Source: Agroathelia rolfsii (Eukaryota; Basidiomycota; Agaricomycetes; Amylocorticiales; Amylocorticiaceae). From it: a stretch of DNA of 64,000 nucleotides. The notes under the pieces are model-generated. The model made no database searches. It worked only from the letters and a program-made list of their open reading frames with translations, and had not been told where the DNA came from. The DNA lies in assembly GCA_018343915.1 (NCBI GenBank), contig JABRWF010000008.1, positions 3,596,001 to 3,660,000 of the forward strand, read 5' to 3'. Below are positions 12,470 through 21,896 of the stretch, piece by piece. Position 1 is the first letter of the stretch. Each line of letters opens with the position of its first letter. The position numbers and the translations under genes are program-made.

Positions 12470-14554
12470 ATGGGGCCCTCGCGCACATATCCATTAGCAT
12501 TTCCTCCCCCATCGTCCTCGCCATCGCCACTCAGGCGCCCGTCCAGCATCGCCGAGCTCGCTCAGCGGGCAAGAGACTACCCCTTCGATCCTGCCCAGTC
12601 CCTCAAGTCGCTCGTCAAGGCTGCAGAACAGTACAACAAACTCGCCAAGGAACAACATGCCCAGGGAAATCGCGAAGAGGCCTTTGTAAATTATGCAAAG
12701 GCGGCCACAATTGTCCTTGAAAAGCTGCCTCATCACCGAGATTACCATACTCTCCTGAGCGACGCCCAGAGGAGCAACATCGGTGGTGTAAGCATGCTTT
12801 TCTCTCTTAGTCTCTTCATCACAACATTTACATCTCAACTATTAACAGAATGGCCAAGCCATGCTTGATGCCCTCAGCGAACTCAAGCCAGCACTCGTCG
12901 ATCAATACGAAAAATGGCGTGCAGCATATCCCGACGGCGATGCTACTGCGCCGGCATCAGCGCCTGTAGCTGCAGCTGCGCCTATACCTACGTCTACGTC
13001 TGCCTCTGCTGCTGCTGCTGCAATAGCAACAACAGTAACGTCATCTCCAGCAGTTGTAGCACCTCCAATTCGTCGTAGCTCAACACCACATACGCCGGCA
13101 TCGTATACACCTAATGCGCAATATATTGATCCGACCACACCACGACAACCTCCGCAAAGATCTCCACGCCGCACCCAATACGACGATAATCGCCCAAGTC
13201 CTCGCGGCATACCCCCGGTCGTCGATGAACAGGATACGCGAAAGTGGAGCAGCGCTATGGATGCTGCTCGACGAGCTGCCGATCCCAATCAAGCAGCAGC
13301 ACTCGCCAACCGAGAAACTGTCATGGCCAGCGTCAGGCGTGCCGCAGACCCATCCCAACCTGATCTACAATCAGCATTCCAACGTATGAGGATCGAAGAG
13401 GATCGCAAGCGAGACGAAGAGGCAAGACGAACTGTTGAGCAAAGGAGGATACAAGAAGATCAGGCAAGACGCCAACAGCAAGAAATGGAAGAGCTAAGAA
13501 GGAGAGAGGAAAGCAGGAAAGCAAGGGAAGAACAAGAGATGCGGCGAAGGGAAGAAGAAGAGATGATGAGAAGAGAGGAAGATATGAGACGACGAAAGGA
13601 AAGAGAAAAAGAGCTCCTGCGCAGGCAACAAGAAGCTGCAGAGATGAGCAGGGCATCTCGAATGGCTTCTCTGTATCCCCCAGCTGCTCCTGCCATTAAT
13701 GCACCTGGTCCCTCAAGACTTTCGGTGTCGAATTCGCAAGACTATTATTATCAGTCTTCTGATGACGAGGCATTTTATCCAAAGCCTCTCCCTTTGCAGA
13801 CTCCAGCCCGATATGAGGACGATACAACCGACTCGGAGTCTCAAGAAGACTCCAACAATTCGTACCATCATCAGCGCCCTGTCGAACGACATGTACATGC
13901 CCTTCCGCAACGCACCCTCAAACCAGCGTACGAGTTGAGATTCCGTTTGCTAGAAAGAATACATCACTAATCTTTAAAACAGATTTTCCTATCCTACAAT
14001 CACGACAACTTCGCCTGCCCCTCCAGAGGTGGCTCAAATTCAATATCCATCTCTTATGTCGCAGCACCAACAAACGCAAGGCTATACCCCTTCACTGCTC
14101 TCTATGTTCAAAAATGCATCTACACAAAATCCGCCTGACCAATCAACATTGCTTTCCGTCACTTCTGATATATATGCTCGCGACCTGTTGCCTAATGCTG
14201 CACACGTGCCAACTTTCCGGAATTCACCTTCCCCGTATCCAAATTCACAGCCTGATACACGCATCGTACGTACCATCGATGCCGGCAAGGAGTTGCGTAC
14301 CGTGACGCTCCCGCGAGACTGTCTTCCACGCTTCCTTTCTATTGCCAAAATCAACACGGAGCGAAACAGAGAGACGTGCGGCTTACTTTTGGGCAAGGAT
14401 AAAGGGCGCAAGTATGTCGTAACGACATTGCTAATTCCAAAACAACATTCTACTAGTGACACGTGCACAATGGACGAGGAAGAACTGGTTTTGCAGTTCA
14501 CAGAGGAAAGAAGCTTGATCACACTTGGATGGGTATGTTACACTATTCCCCCCC

Positions 14555-14585
<31 letters not shown>

Positions 14586-15012
14586 GAAATTTCTCAAATC
14601 AACCATGAATGTATCCAGATCCACACGCATCCGTCCCAGTCATGTTTCATGTCCTCAGTAGACCTACACACACACTCCGGCTTTCAAAGGATGTTACCCG
14701 AATCTTTTGCTGTTGTTTGTGCCCCCAAGCATACACCTAAGCGAGTTCTTGATATTAAATTTGCTCATATTTTTCTTTACTAACTTGAAATACAGCTTTG
14801 GGATATTTCGTTTGACGGACCCTCCCGGACTCAATGTCATCCTAACTTGTGAAGCTAAGGAGGCTTTTCACCCTCATGCGGATGTTCCCATTTACACAGT
14901 ATGTATGCCTCGCATCCGCTATGATCCTACCTAATACAACCACTAGGATGCAGATAGAGGCCACGTACAGATGAACGATGCCCAGCTAGAAATCGTAGAT
15001 CTGCGTTCCTAA
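12470..15012 (+). CDS. sst2: AMSH/sst2-type JAMM deubiquitinase
   Basis: Six exons: 12470-12787, 12849-13927, 13983-14532, 14619-14740, 14796-14898, 14947-15012; 745 aa. The N-terminal ~100 residues after a Pro/Ser leader match a USP8-dimerisation/MIT-like helical domain ([12 protein letters not shown].., [28 protein letters not shown]). The middle is Ala/Pro-rich and then a long charged coiled coil (repeated [11 protein letters not shown]). The C-terminus is an MPN+ domain: Glu in [12 protein letters not shown] and [14 protein letters not shown], the JAMM zinc motif (H-x-H-P...S-x-x-D). AMSH enzymes cut K63-linked ubiquitin on endosomes with ESCRT factors. The fourth intron (14741-14795) uses a GC donor; the third carries a long poly-C/poly-T tract. 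An upstream in-frame start codon at 12359 also exists. Confidence 0.93.
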
Positions 15013-15329
15013 TAACTAAACCTCTTGCATCTTGTGGCTCTTTTCCTCCTACTGGACAAGCAAACGTGATAGACTAGTTCGAACACGTTGCTTCGTTCAT
15101 TATTTGTTTGGATTTCTACTCGGTATCACGACATGTGTAAAATAAACTTCATCTCATCTGCATGTAAGCATTATTTATCATTTCTGGATTATATGCAGGC
15201 AATACATCACTAGCCCTTAATTCTTCTATTCATACTGTATTGTACTCCAGCTGAGTTGTATTGCTATTACATGTCGAAGCGTCCGGACAATCACACCAAT
15301 ATGTAAGCATAGGTATAAAAAAAAAAAAA

Positions 15330-17488
15330 TCAGAATTCAAAGTCCATGTTATCTCTATCATCTGCCCACAAACGAGCCCATTCAAGGCAGAGTCTATACA
15401 CATAAACTGGACAGAAATAAATTCATTATCTAAATATTGATCTAGCGCGGAAATCAACTCACCCTCCATGCTAGTCTGTTTACCAATTGTGTTTTTCCAT
15501 TGCTTGCCCGCGCGAGCAATGCGCCGTAAGCGACGATCAGCCTCAAGGTACATTTCCTTGTGTGCGTCCAGAGAAGAGGTGGTATTTGCAGCTGCTAATG
15601 TGGAACTAGACGGACCAGAGAAATAATGATGTATATTATAGATCTCTTTGTACGAAGAAGACACTGGGATGAAATGTAGCCTAAAGTTTAGGTTAGGCCG
15701 AATAATGAGAACAAGAGCGTCTATATACTTACCATGGCTCAATCCAATCTTGGAAATACTCTCGATACACCGTAGATTTGAGTACTGCACTATCACTATT
15801 CATGTAAGCCATGAATCGTCCCGAGTAAGCATTGCCATCGAGGTCCATAATATATTTATACTTCCAAAACTCTCCCAAAAAAATGGGATCGTCAAATCGA
15901 TGCTCCTGACGCATGCCTTGCAATCCGCCCTCATAATGATACGGGTCTACGGCAGAGACAAACGCAACGTCCAATATATCCGCATTGAGAGAAGCCATTG
16001 GCACCGAAGTTGATTGATACATCTTCGTGAGGCCTGATGGATCGACGTAGGTAACGACACGGCGAGCTTCATCGTCATTGATGCTGGCCATGCGTACAAA
16101 ACGGTGACGCTGGTAGTGGCTCTGAAAACCGGCCGGTGAGCTGCCACCACCAGTGGAAGCGCCACGCCAAAATACTTTATTGATTTTCTCTTCCCAAGGC
16201 ACTTCGGATGGGTCGACCGCTTTCAGCTCCAGATTGATTGCATCCCAACCGTATGTATATCTCGGTGTGGAACCAAAGTAGTAATGGCTAGGGACACGGA
16301 TATCCATAAATCCTGGGCCTTTCGCTGGAGAAAATACCGGGAAAAGGGCCGGTATAGTGCGATAGTCACTGAAAAAGGTGCTTTGCGAAAAATGTGCCCA
16401 AGGCTGATCGCAAAAGGGAAAATTTGCGTCAGTGGAACGTACAAACTGGAAATCTGTACCGGCAGCAGTAAATCCGGGGCCAGAGAGATAATCGTGGACC
16501 TGTTGTACAAAGACATTTCTCAAGGAGGAAAAGATACGACGAGCAGCTGAATCAGGAGGACAGGTGCGCCTAAAAGAATCCCAAACGTTCCCGTTACCAT
16601 TCCAAGCGGTTTCAAATGGTCCCCCAAGCATGGATTCGAGACCCCCTAGGAAAACATCAGGCTAAAGTTCAGCAAATTGGACAGTTGGCGTACTTGAGGA
16701 ATCCTGGAGCGTAATGTTAGGATATTCACGATTCTCCCATGGAACCAAAACACGCCCTTCAGCCACAGTATTGATGGAAAACTCCATATCTGGAAGCTAC
16801 CGGGTAGAATTTGTTGAGCTGACATTTGGTTATTGTAAAGAGCTGATATTGACGTACACGATCCTGATAGCGCTCTATCATTTCCAGGAAACCAGATGCG
16901 CGACCACCAGTGTTGGATCCGGTCAAGCTAAGCGCAGAGGCATTGCCCCCTCTGATTTGGACGAGGTCAATATTAGGTAGAAGAGCAACCTGGGGCTATA
17001 GTGAATAACTAGGCGACTTAGCACGAGCTTGGCGTACGTACCTGCCTAGTTCTTCTTCTTATTTCGAGTGCGGACAGCTTACGAAATGGGGCCAAGTCTT
17101 CTTCAATGGCATCAAACTCGTCGACTAATAAGAAGTCATTCTCTTGTGCGAATTGAAACCATTGGTCAAAGCCTTTGGGGGGATTGCGTCCATATCTTTG
17201 TTTGTACTCGGAAACAGCCTTGGACAACGTCTTGCTTTGTTGAGATAGCTTGGAGCGAAAATTTTCCTCAGCATCGTACATGAGTCTTGTAATGGGATGC
17301 TGATATCTGGCAGTGGTAGACCGGGAGGACGAAGCACTGTTACCGGTACTGGATATATCTTGATATGTGCTATAATGCCCTGCAGACAGACCAGCTATGA
17401 AGAAGACGACAGGGATGTAAAGAAAGATAAGAAGCCCATTGTTTCGGTCAATGTATGTACGCCAGCTGGGAGACAAAGAGGACGCCAT
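15330..17488 (-). CDS. CAP10/GT90-family glycosyltransferase, type II membrane protein
   Basis: Six exons on the minus strand: 17042-17488, 16858-16989, 16694-16796, 15733-16645, 15463-15680, 15330-15406; 629 aa with every splice in frame. A short cytosolic tail is followed by one membrane span near residues 18-36 (LLIFLYIPVVFFIAGL), then a Ser-rich stem and coiled region. The luminal CAP10 domain includes KVFWRGASTGG, RHRFVRMAS, KYKYIMDLDGNAYSGRFMAYM, SDSAVLKSTVYREYFQDWIEPW and HFIPVSSS, the blocks shared with Cryptococcus Cap10-like xylosyltransferases and POGLUT. It is probably a Golgi sugar transferase acting on wall or protein glycans. The final residues MDFEF just before the stop match the family's usual tail. 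Confidence 0.92.
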
Positions 17489-17609
17489 GATCGTACACTG
17501 CCAGCAGCAACAGGGAATGGCAACAACTTGAATAGCACTGCGTTGGCCGAAGTCGCGTTTGACCATTAAGAGTACAGATTAAAAAAGCACTCTGCAAGAT
17601 GGAGTACAT

Positions 17610-17691
17610 GGGCACTTAACTCAGTGGTAGAGTGCTTGCTTCGCATTACGATGTGTGCATGAAGTCGGGGGTTCAATTCCCCTAGTGTCCA
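17610..17691 (+). tRNA. tRNA-Ala (anticodon CGC) with a ~10-nt intron
   Basis: The 7-bp acceptor stem GGGCACT/AGTGTCC includes the G3:U70 pair that identifies alanine tRNAs. D-arm ACTC..GAGT, T-arm with loop TTCAATT, and discriminator A at 17691 are all present. The anticodon stem CTTGC/GCATG has one T-T mismatch. The loop TTCGCA (anticodon CGC at 17642-17644) is interrupted after position 37 by about ten bases (17646-17655), the canonical place for nuclear tRNA introns. It starts 122 bp from the glycosyltransferase start codon, on the other strand. Confidence 0.9.
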
Positions 17692-18454
17692 ATTTCTTTT
17701 GCAAACGTAGTTGTCACACAATAACTTGAATCTCATGATATCCAAACAATTAACATCAAATTAAAGTTCGGTTATATTTTAAGAACTCGTATAGGCATAT
17801 AATATGAATTAACTATAGAGATAATAAGTATAGTAATGAAAATGAAGGAATAGAAGGTACCAGTACTTGTAGTTTGCAAAAGTTTCTATGCTTGTATATT
17901 TTGCATTATTGCATATTATTAGCCACTTCCACACCATTTCATTTCAAATAAAAATTTATAAGAACCTTTAAGACACCCTTATACAGTTAGATTTCTAAAA
18001 AGCCTGCTTGTTGACTTCCCCTACTTCTATACAAATTCATGTTAAGCAAAAATTCATGTAATATACCCTTGTCAGGAGGTCCCCCTCCCAACACCACTCA
18101 TGCTCTCACTAAGATGGCCTCAAGGCTGGACTCCTTGTCCACCTGGCCTAGCTACCTCTCTGGGCTAGCTACCTCTCTAGGTTAGCTTCACACTTCTTAG
18201 TGATGCTGAGAAAGGAACTGTAGACAAAGTTAAATTGAAGTAAAGTAGAAATACATAGGTTACTCACCTGTAGACAAAGACAACAGTCTAAAGTCTACAG
18301 ATGTACATAATGAGGTTGATATAGTAATAGTCATGTGATGTGCAAATCACATGACCTAAACTCTAACCTAAGTAGTACTACTTAACTATCAATAAAAAGA
18401 AGGGATAAAATAAAGGAAAAATAAAAGAAAAATTGGGCTAAGGTTAGTGAACTC
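17692..18454. other. AT-rich intergenic DNA with small repeats
   Basis: No gene found. Near 18163-18183 the phrase GGCTAGCTACCTCTCT is repeated in tandem. A spaced palindrome GTCATGTGAT..ATCACATGAC lies at 18330-18355; its CATGTGA core is also frequent in the LTRs of this window, so an old LTR remnant is possible. Confidence 0.4.
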
Positions 18455-18925
18455 ATAACAACCCTAGAGTTAATTAGAATTTTTATATAATTAAAATTTA
18501 TGTACTCTCTATAGTAGGGTAGATTAATAGAATTTCCTAGTGTTTACCTCTAAATTTATTTGGGGCCCTGTTATTCTTTTATACTATAGAAAGTTAAAAT
18601 AAAATCTACTTGAATTAAAGATTTTTCCTTGAGACTGTAGAATTCTGCCAAGCTGGATAAAAAGGGTAGAACTAGCTATCTAATATAAATTTAGCCAACT
18701 TCATAGGGTTATACTGCCTTAAGGGAAAATGTTTAATTCAAGCAGATTTTAATTTAATTTCCTGTAGTGCTTGGCTCTTCAGAGAAAAATAATAAAGCCT
18801 CAAATAAATTCAGAAATAAACCCTGGGAAATTCTATCAATCTACCCTACTTAGATCTAGCCTATTACAGAGTACACAGAAACTCTAATTATATAGAAACC
18901 CTAATTAGCTCTATGGTATGTTACA
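18455..18925. repeat. Foldback (MITE-like) element 1
   Basis: The two halves are imperfect reverse complements over almost the entire length. For example AGAGTTAATTAG near 18466 matches GCTAATTAGGG read on the other strand near 18905; GTAGGGTAGATTAATAGAAT (about 18522) pairs with the region near 18840; and ATCTACTTGAATTAAAG (about 18604) with the region near 18740. The loop is near 18670-18685. There is no coding capacity. Such near-complete hairpins are typical of foldback MITEs and of small-RNA sources. Exact ends and target duplication are unclear. Confidence 0.75.
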
Positions 18926-19434
18926 TGTGTGAGAAAAGCGAGCCAGCCAGAATGTTATTAAAAGCAAGATAGCATTGCGCTTGTCCTTGTACTTGGACAT
19001 AGTACGCGGACAAACGAAATAAAGGTAACCACTACAGAAATTCGTAGCTACATACTACAGTCACGCTCCGCGTGACTGTGACTCCGTCACTCCTATCGAG
19101 GCATGGATTGTCTATACCAACAACATGAATTTTTGTCTGACATAGATCTGTATACAAGTAGGGGAATTTAATAAACAGGGTGTGGCAAATTACAACTGTA
19201 TATGTAGGAAATTAGGGCCTAGGCAAGAAGAATAACATGTTAGAATAGGCAATCCATGCCTCGATGGGAGTGATGGAGTCACAGTCACGCGGAGCGTGAC
19301 TCTAGTATGTAGCTACAAATTTCTGTACTAGTTACTTCATTCGTTTGTCCGCGTACCGCGTCCAAGTACAAGGACAAGCGTAATGCTATTATGCTTTTGA
19401 TATAAATCTGGCTGGCTCGCTTTCCTCACATAAC
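18921..19434. repeat. Foldback (MITE-like) element 2 with ~185-bp inverted arms
   Basis: Left arm about 18928-19114 and right arm about 19243-19430 are reverse complements at high identity (AAAGCGAGCCAGCC, CTTGTCCTTGTACTTGGAC, GTAGCTACATACTA, GGCATGGATTG all recur inverted). Each arm contains its own smaller palindrome AGTCACGC..GCGTGACT. The roughly 130-bp centre is unique and non-coding. It abuts foldback element 1 directly. Confidence 0.8.
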
Positions 19435-19606
19435 CAAGAAAGAAGAAGAAAATAAATAAGAAAAACTTTGTACCTTAGACATAGTGCATTTAATAAATGT
19501 CAATATAGCTTATATCGCAAATACACAATTAATATAGGGTTCCACGCTGTACAGCAAGCTCTTTGTATTCAAGGCTATGCAAGCAGAAATAATGCTACTA
19601 CGCTCT

Positions 19607-21220
19607 TTATGGAATTGTTCTAGTCATGCAAGCAACAAACTTGGCCATGGTCTCGCTTGCCAAATCTACAGAAATTGTGACACCGCCCGACCACCATCGT
19701 TCGGATGGCTCCCACTCGTTTCTTTGGCCATTCCTTACTGCTTCCATGATCTGAATGCAGCCATCACAGCTTGGCATGTTTGCTTCCACGAGCCAGGGTA
19801 TTCCCACACCAAAATCCACCTTCTCTGCACCAAGCCTAAGCCATGAGGTTACGATTGTATGGTTCCTGCCTAGGCAAGCATCCCATCGCCTCCGGGGATC
19901 ATCATAGTGAGCAAGCTCGTGCAATAGCGCTGATATATTCTGTGATGTGAACTTAGAGATCGTGCTGCGAATCGAAGAAGCTAGTGTCTTCAGCGAGAGA
20001 GGTAGGTCTAAACGTGCATGCGCTCCTGTTGCGCCAGCAAAAGCTAAAATAAGGGGACTCCCCAAGAACGTCTCGGGTAGTTGTGGTTTTACACGCGAGC
20101 GTACACCGAGAGTCAGATCCAGGTAATGGTTTTCATTATCGCGTATATCCCGAGATAGAATTATGCATCGCCAGACATATGCTAGTAATGCATCTAGATG
20201 GCTAATGCGTTCATTGCACCCGGATACGATATAATGTAATTTCTCCACGGTGGAGGCAGAAAACATGAAGGTGCGATGGTCAAGAGAAGCTGAGAGATCC
20301 CACTGAGACCACGGTAAGGACGGACCAATGGGTGAAAATGATTTAGTGGCTTTCAATGCTGCTGGAATGATAGTTGATGGAAGCATGATAGATGGACAAG
20401 CATTTCCGCCTGATGCCCACCAGTCGTAACGATGCATTGGTAACGCATGGGATTGCGTTATCATACTGGGGTCGACTATTGCGCCATTGATAACTCCTGT
20501 CGCAATGCTGTCTAATCGTAAGGGATCGAATATGGGCGGGGTCAGTCTGGGGATTGTCTGCTTCGCATTTATACCCCGACTCATTGCTGCCCAGTCCGAA
20601 ACAAAATGCAAAAGAGACTGGGCATCTGCCAAAGGATGGGCCATCTTGATGGAAATGGCTACCGCATTATCTGCAAAGACCGTTACTTGGATTATCACGG
20701 AAGGGGCATCGGCATCGTCTTCACAGGGCGACAGAGCTACATTTTTATCGATGAAGTCTGAACAAGGGAACCCAGCTACGCCCAGGCCCGTGGTATCACC
20801 TGCCTGGATTGCTGGTTGCGCTACAACGGATGTGACAGGGATTGATGAACGAGCAACAATAAACCTCACACCCGGTGTGTCGTGAGACCCGAAATCAACC
20901 CATAGTCTCCCATGTCTTCTGGTGTGATCAACCAGAGCCTCCTGAGGGTTAAAGGCAACAAATCGCAGTCTTCCAGTCCAAGCAGGATACTGGCGTAGGA
21001 TTTCGCACAGACTCTGTTGCAAGACATCAACAAGCGACATATCATGATCGAGCAAGTGATAAATCCATGTACAACCCGTAGGGCTGAAGTTTGTAACGGT
21101 GTTGTCCAGAATGGAAAGCGGTACGGAGCGGGGTTGATCAACCTGAGGACATCGGATACGAGTATCTAATAACACTTTGATGTCGAGAGAGCTTCGGGTG
21201 ATTGCACGAGATACCGACAT
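19607..21220 (-). CDS. BAHD-type acyltransferase (transferase family)
   Basis: Intronless, 537 aa. The catalytic HxxxD motif is HPLAD at about residues 195-199, preceded by AISIKMA and followed by AQSLLHFVSDWA. The second family signature (DFGWG) is present as VDFGVG about 70 residues from the C-terminus, with Trp replaced by Val. The family moves acyl groups from acyl-CoA to alcohols or amines of secondary metabolites; fungal relatives include trichothecene acetyltransferase-like proteins. No biosynthetic cluster partner is visible nearby, so the substrate is unknown. The gene sits next to the foldback elements, and lack of introns sets it apart from most neighbours. Confidence 0.88.
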   Translation of the reverse strand: MSVSRAITRSSLDIKVLLDTRIRCPQVDQPRSVPLSILDNTVTNFSPTGCTWIYHLLDHDMSLVDVLQQSLCEILRQYPAWTGRLRFVAFNPQEALVDHTRRHGRLWVDFGSHDTPGVRFIVARSSIPVTSVVAQPAIQAGDTTGLGVAGFPCSDFIDKNVALSPCEDDADAPSVIIQVTVFADNAVAISIKMAHPLADAQSLLHFVSDWAAMSRGINAKQTIPRLTPPIFDPLRLDSIATGVINGAIVDPSMITQSHALPMHRYDWWASGGNACPSIMLPSTIIPAALKATKSFSPIGPSLPWSQWDLSASLDHRTFMFSASTVEKLHYIVSGCNERISHLDALLAYVWRCIILSRDIRDNENHYLDLTLGVRSRVKPQLPETFLGSPLILAFAGATGAHARLDLPLSLKTLASSIRSTISKFTSQNISALLHELAHYDDPRRRWDACLGRNHTIVTSWLRLGAEKVDFGVGIPWLVEANMPSCDGCIQIMEAVRNGQRNEWEPSERWWSGGVTISVDLASETMAKFVACMTRTIP

Positions 21221-21563
21221 TGAAAGGGCACCGTGGTTAGTATGCGTAGGGAGAAGATGGTTGCCAGCTAGCCCCCAAGGGAACTATATAAGATGTGGCT
21301 CTTAATGAATCGAGTCGGTCATCAAGCTGCCAGGCTATTAATATTATTGAGCACCAGTCATCGGTACCGGCACTGGCACTGGTGCTATTAGCCTCAGTCG
21401 TAGTAGTCGATGACTCGATGGCGATAGAATTCCCGAATCACCCGAGCTATTGGTACCAAGTCTCGGAAGGGAAGAGAATGCAGTTAAAAATATTTCTATA
21501 GCTCGACGACTGCGGGTAGCCGTCAGTGCTTTGTCGGAGATACTGGCCTTCTAGGGTCCAAGG

Positions 21564-21704
21564 ACTACGGGGTTCCCGGGATGGTATTTACGATAATAGA
21601 TGAAATAACACATTCAAACTGCACTACTGTGATTAGTAGAAATTAGGGGGCTTACAGTGTTATTTTATCTTTTGTTATTGCTAAAATCCGGGAACCCCCG
21701 TAGT
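21564..21704. repeat. Short MITE with terminal inverted repeats
   Basis: 141 bp. The ends ACTACGGGGTTCCCGGGAT and, read from the right, ACTACGGGGGTTCCCGGAT are inverted copies. Similarity extends inwards to about 45 nt (..GAAATAACAC / ..TAAAATAACAC). There is no coding capacity. Target-site duplication is not evident. Confidence 0.7.
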
Positions 21705-21896
21705 GAAGCTGTTTAACGGAGCCCGTACAGTAGTTGGCAAGTGGCTCTAAACTATAGACTCCGACCTAGGCTAGATCTAATACGAGACGGCTCAGATGTC
21801 TTTCTAATCACAGCACAGAAATTTGGAATCTACAAATTTCAGAGCAACAAAATCAAATCAAGATCGGAAAGCATTCTATTGTTTGTAATACTATAT

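Noticed and set aside
13333..13696. Minus-strand frames opposite the AMSH coiled coil (Leu/Ser-rich)
   Set aside because: They are the antisense of repeated Arg/Glu codons of the real gene; no membrane-protein gene is needed.
15230..15796. C-terminus of the glycosyltransferase read through to CNSNTTQLEYNTV
   Set aside because: Splicing 15407-15462 gives the family-typical ending MEVYVYRLCLEWARLWADD..MDFEF, so the unspliced tail is intronic read-through.
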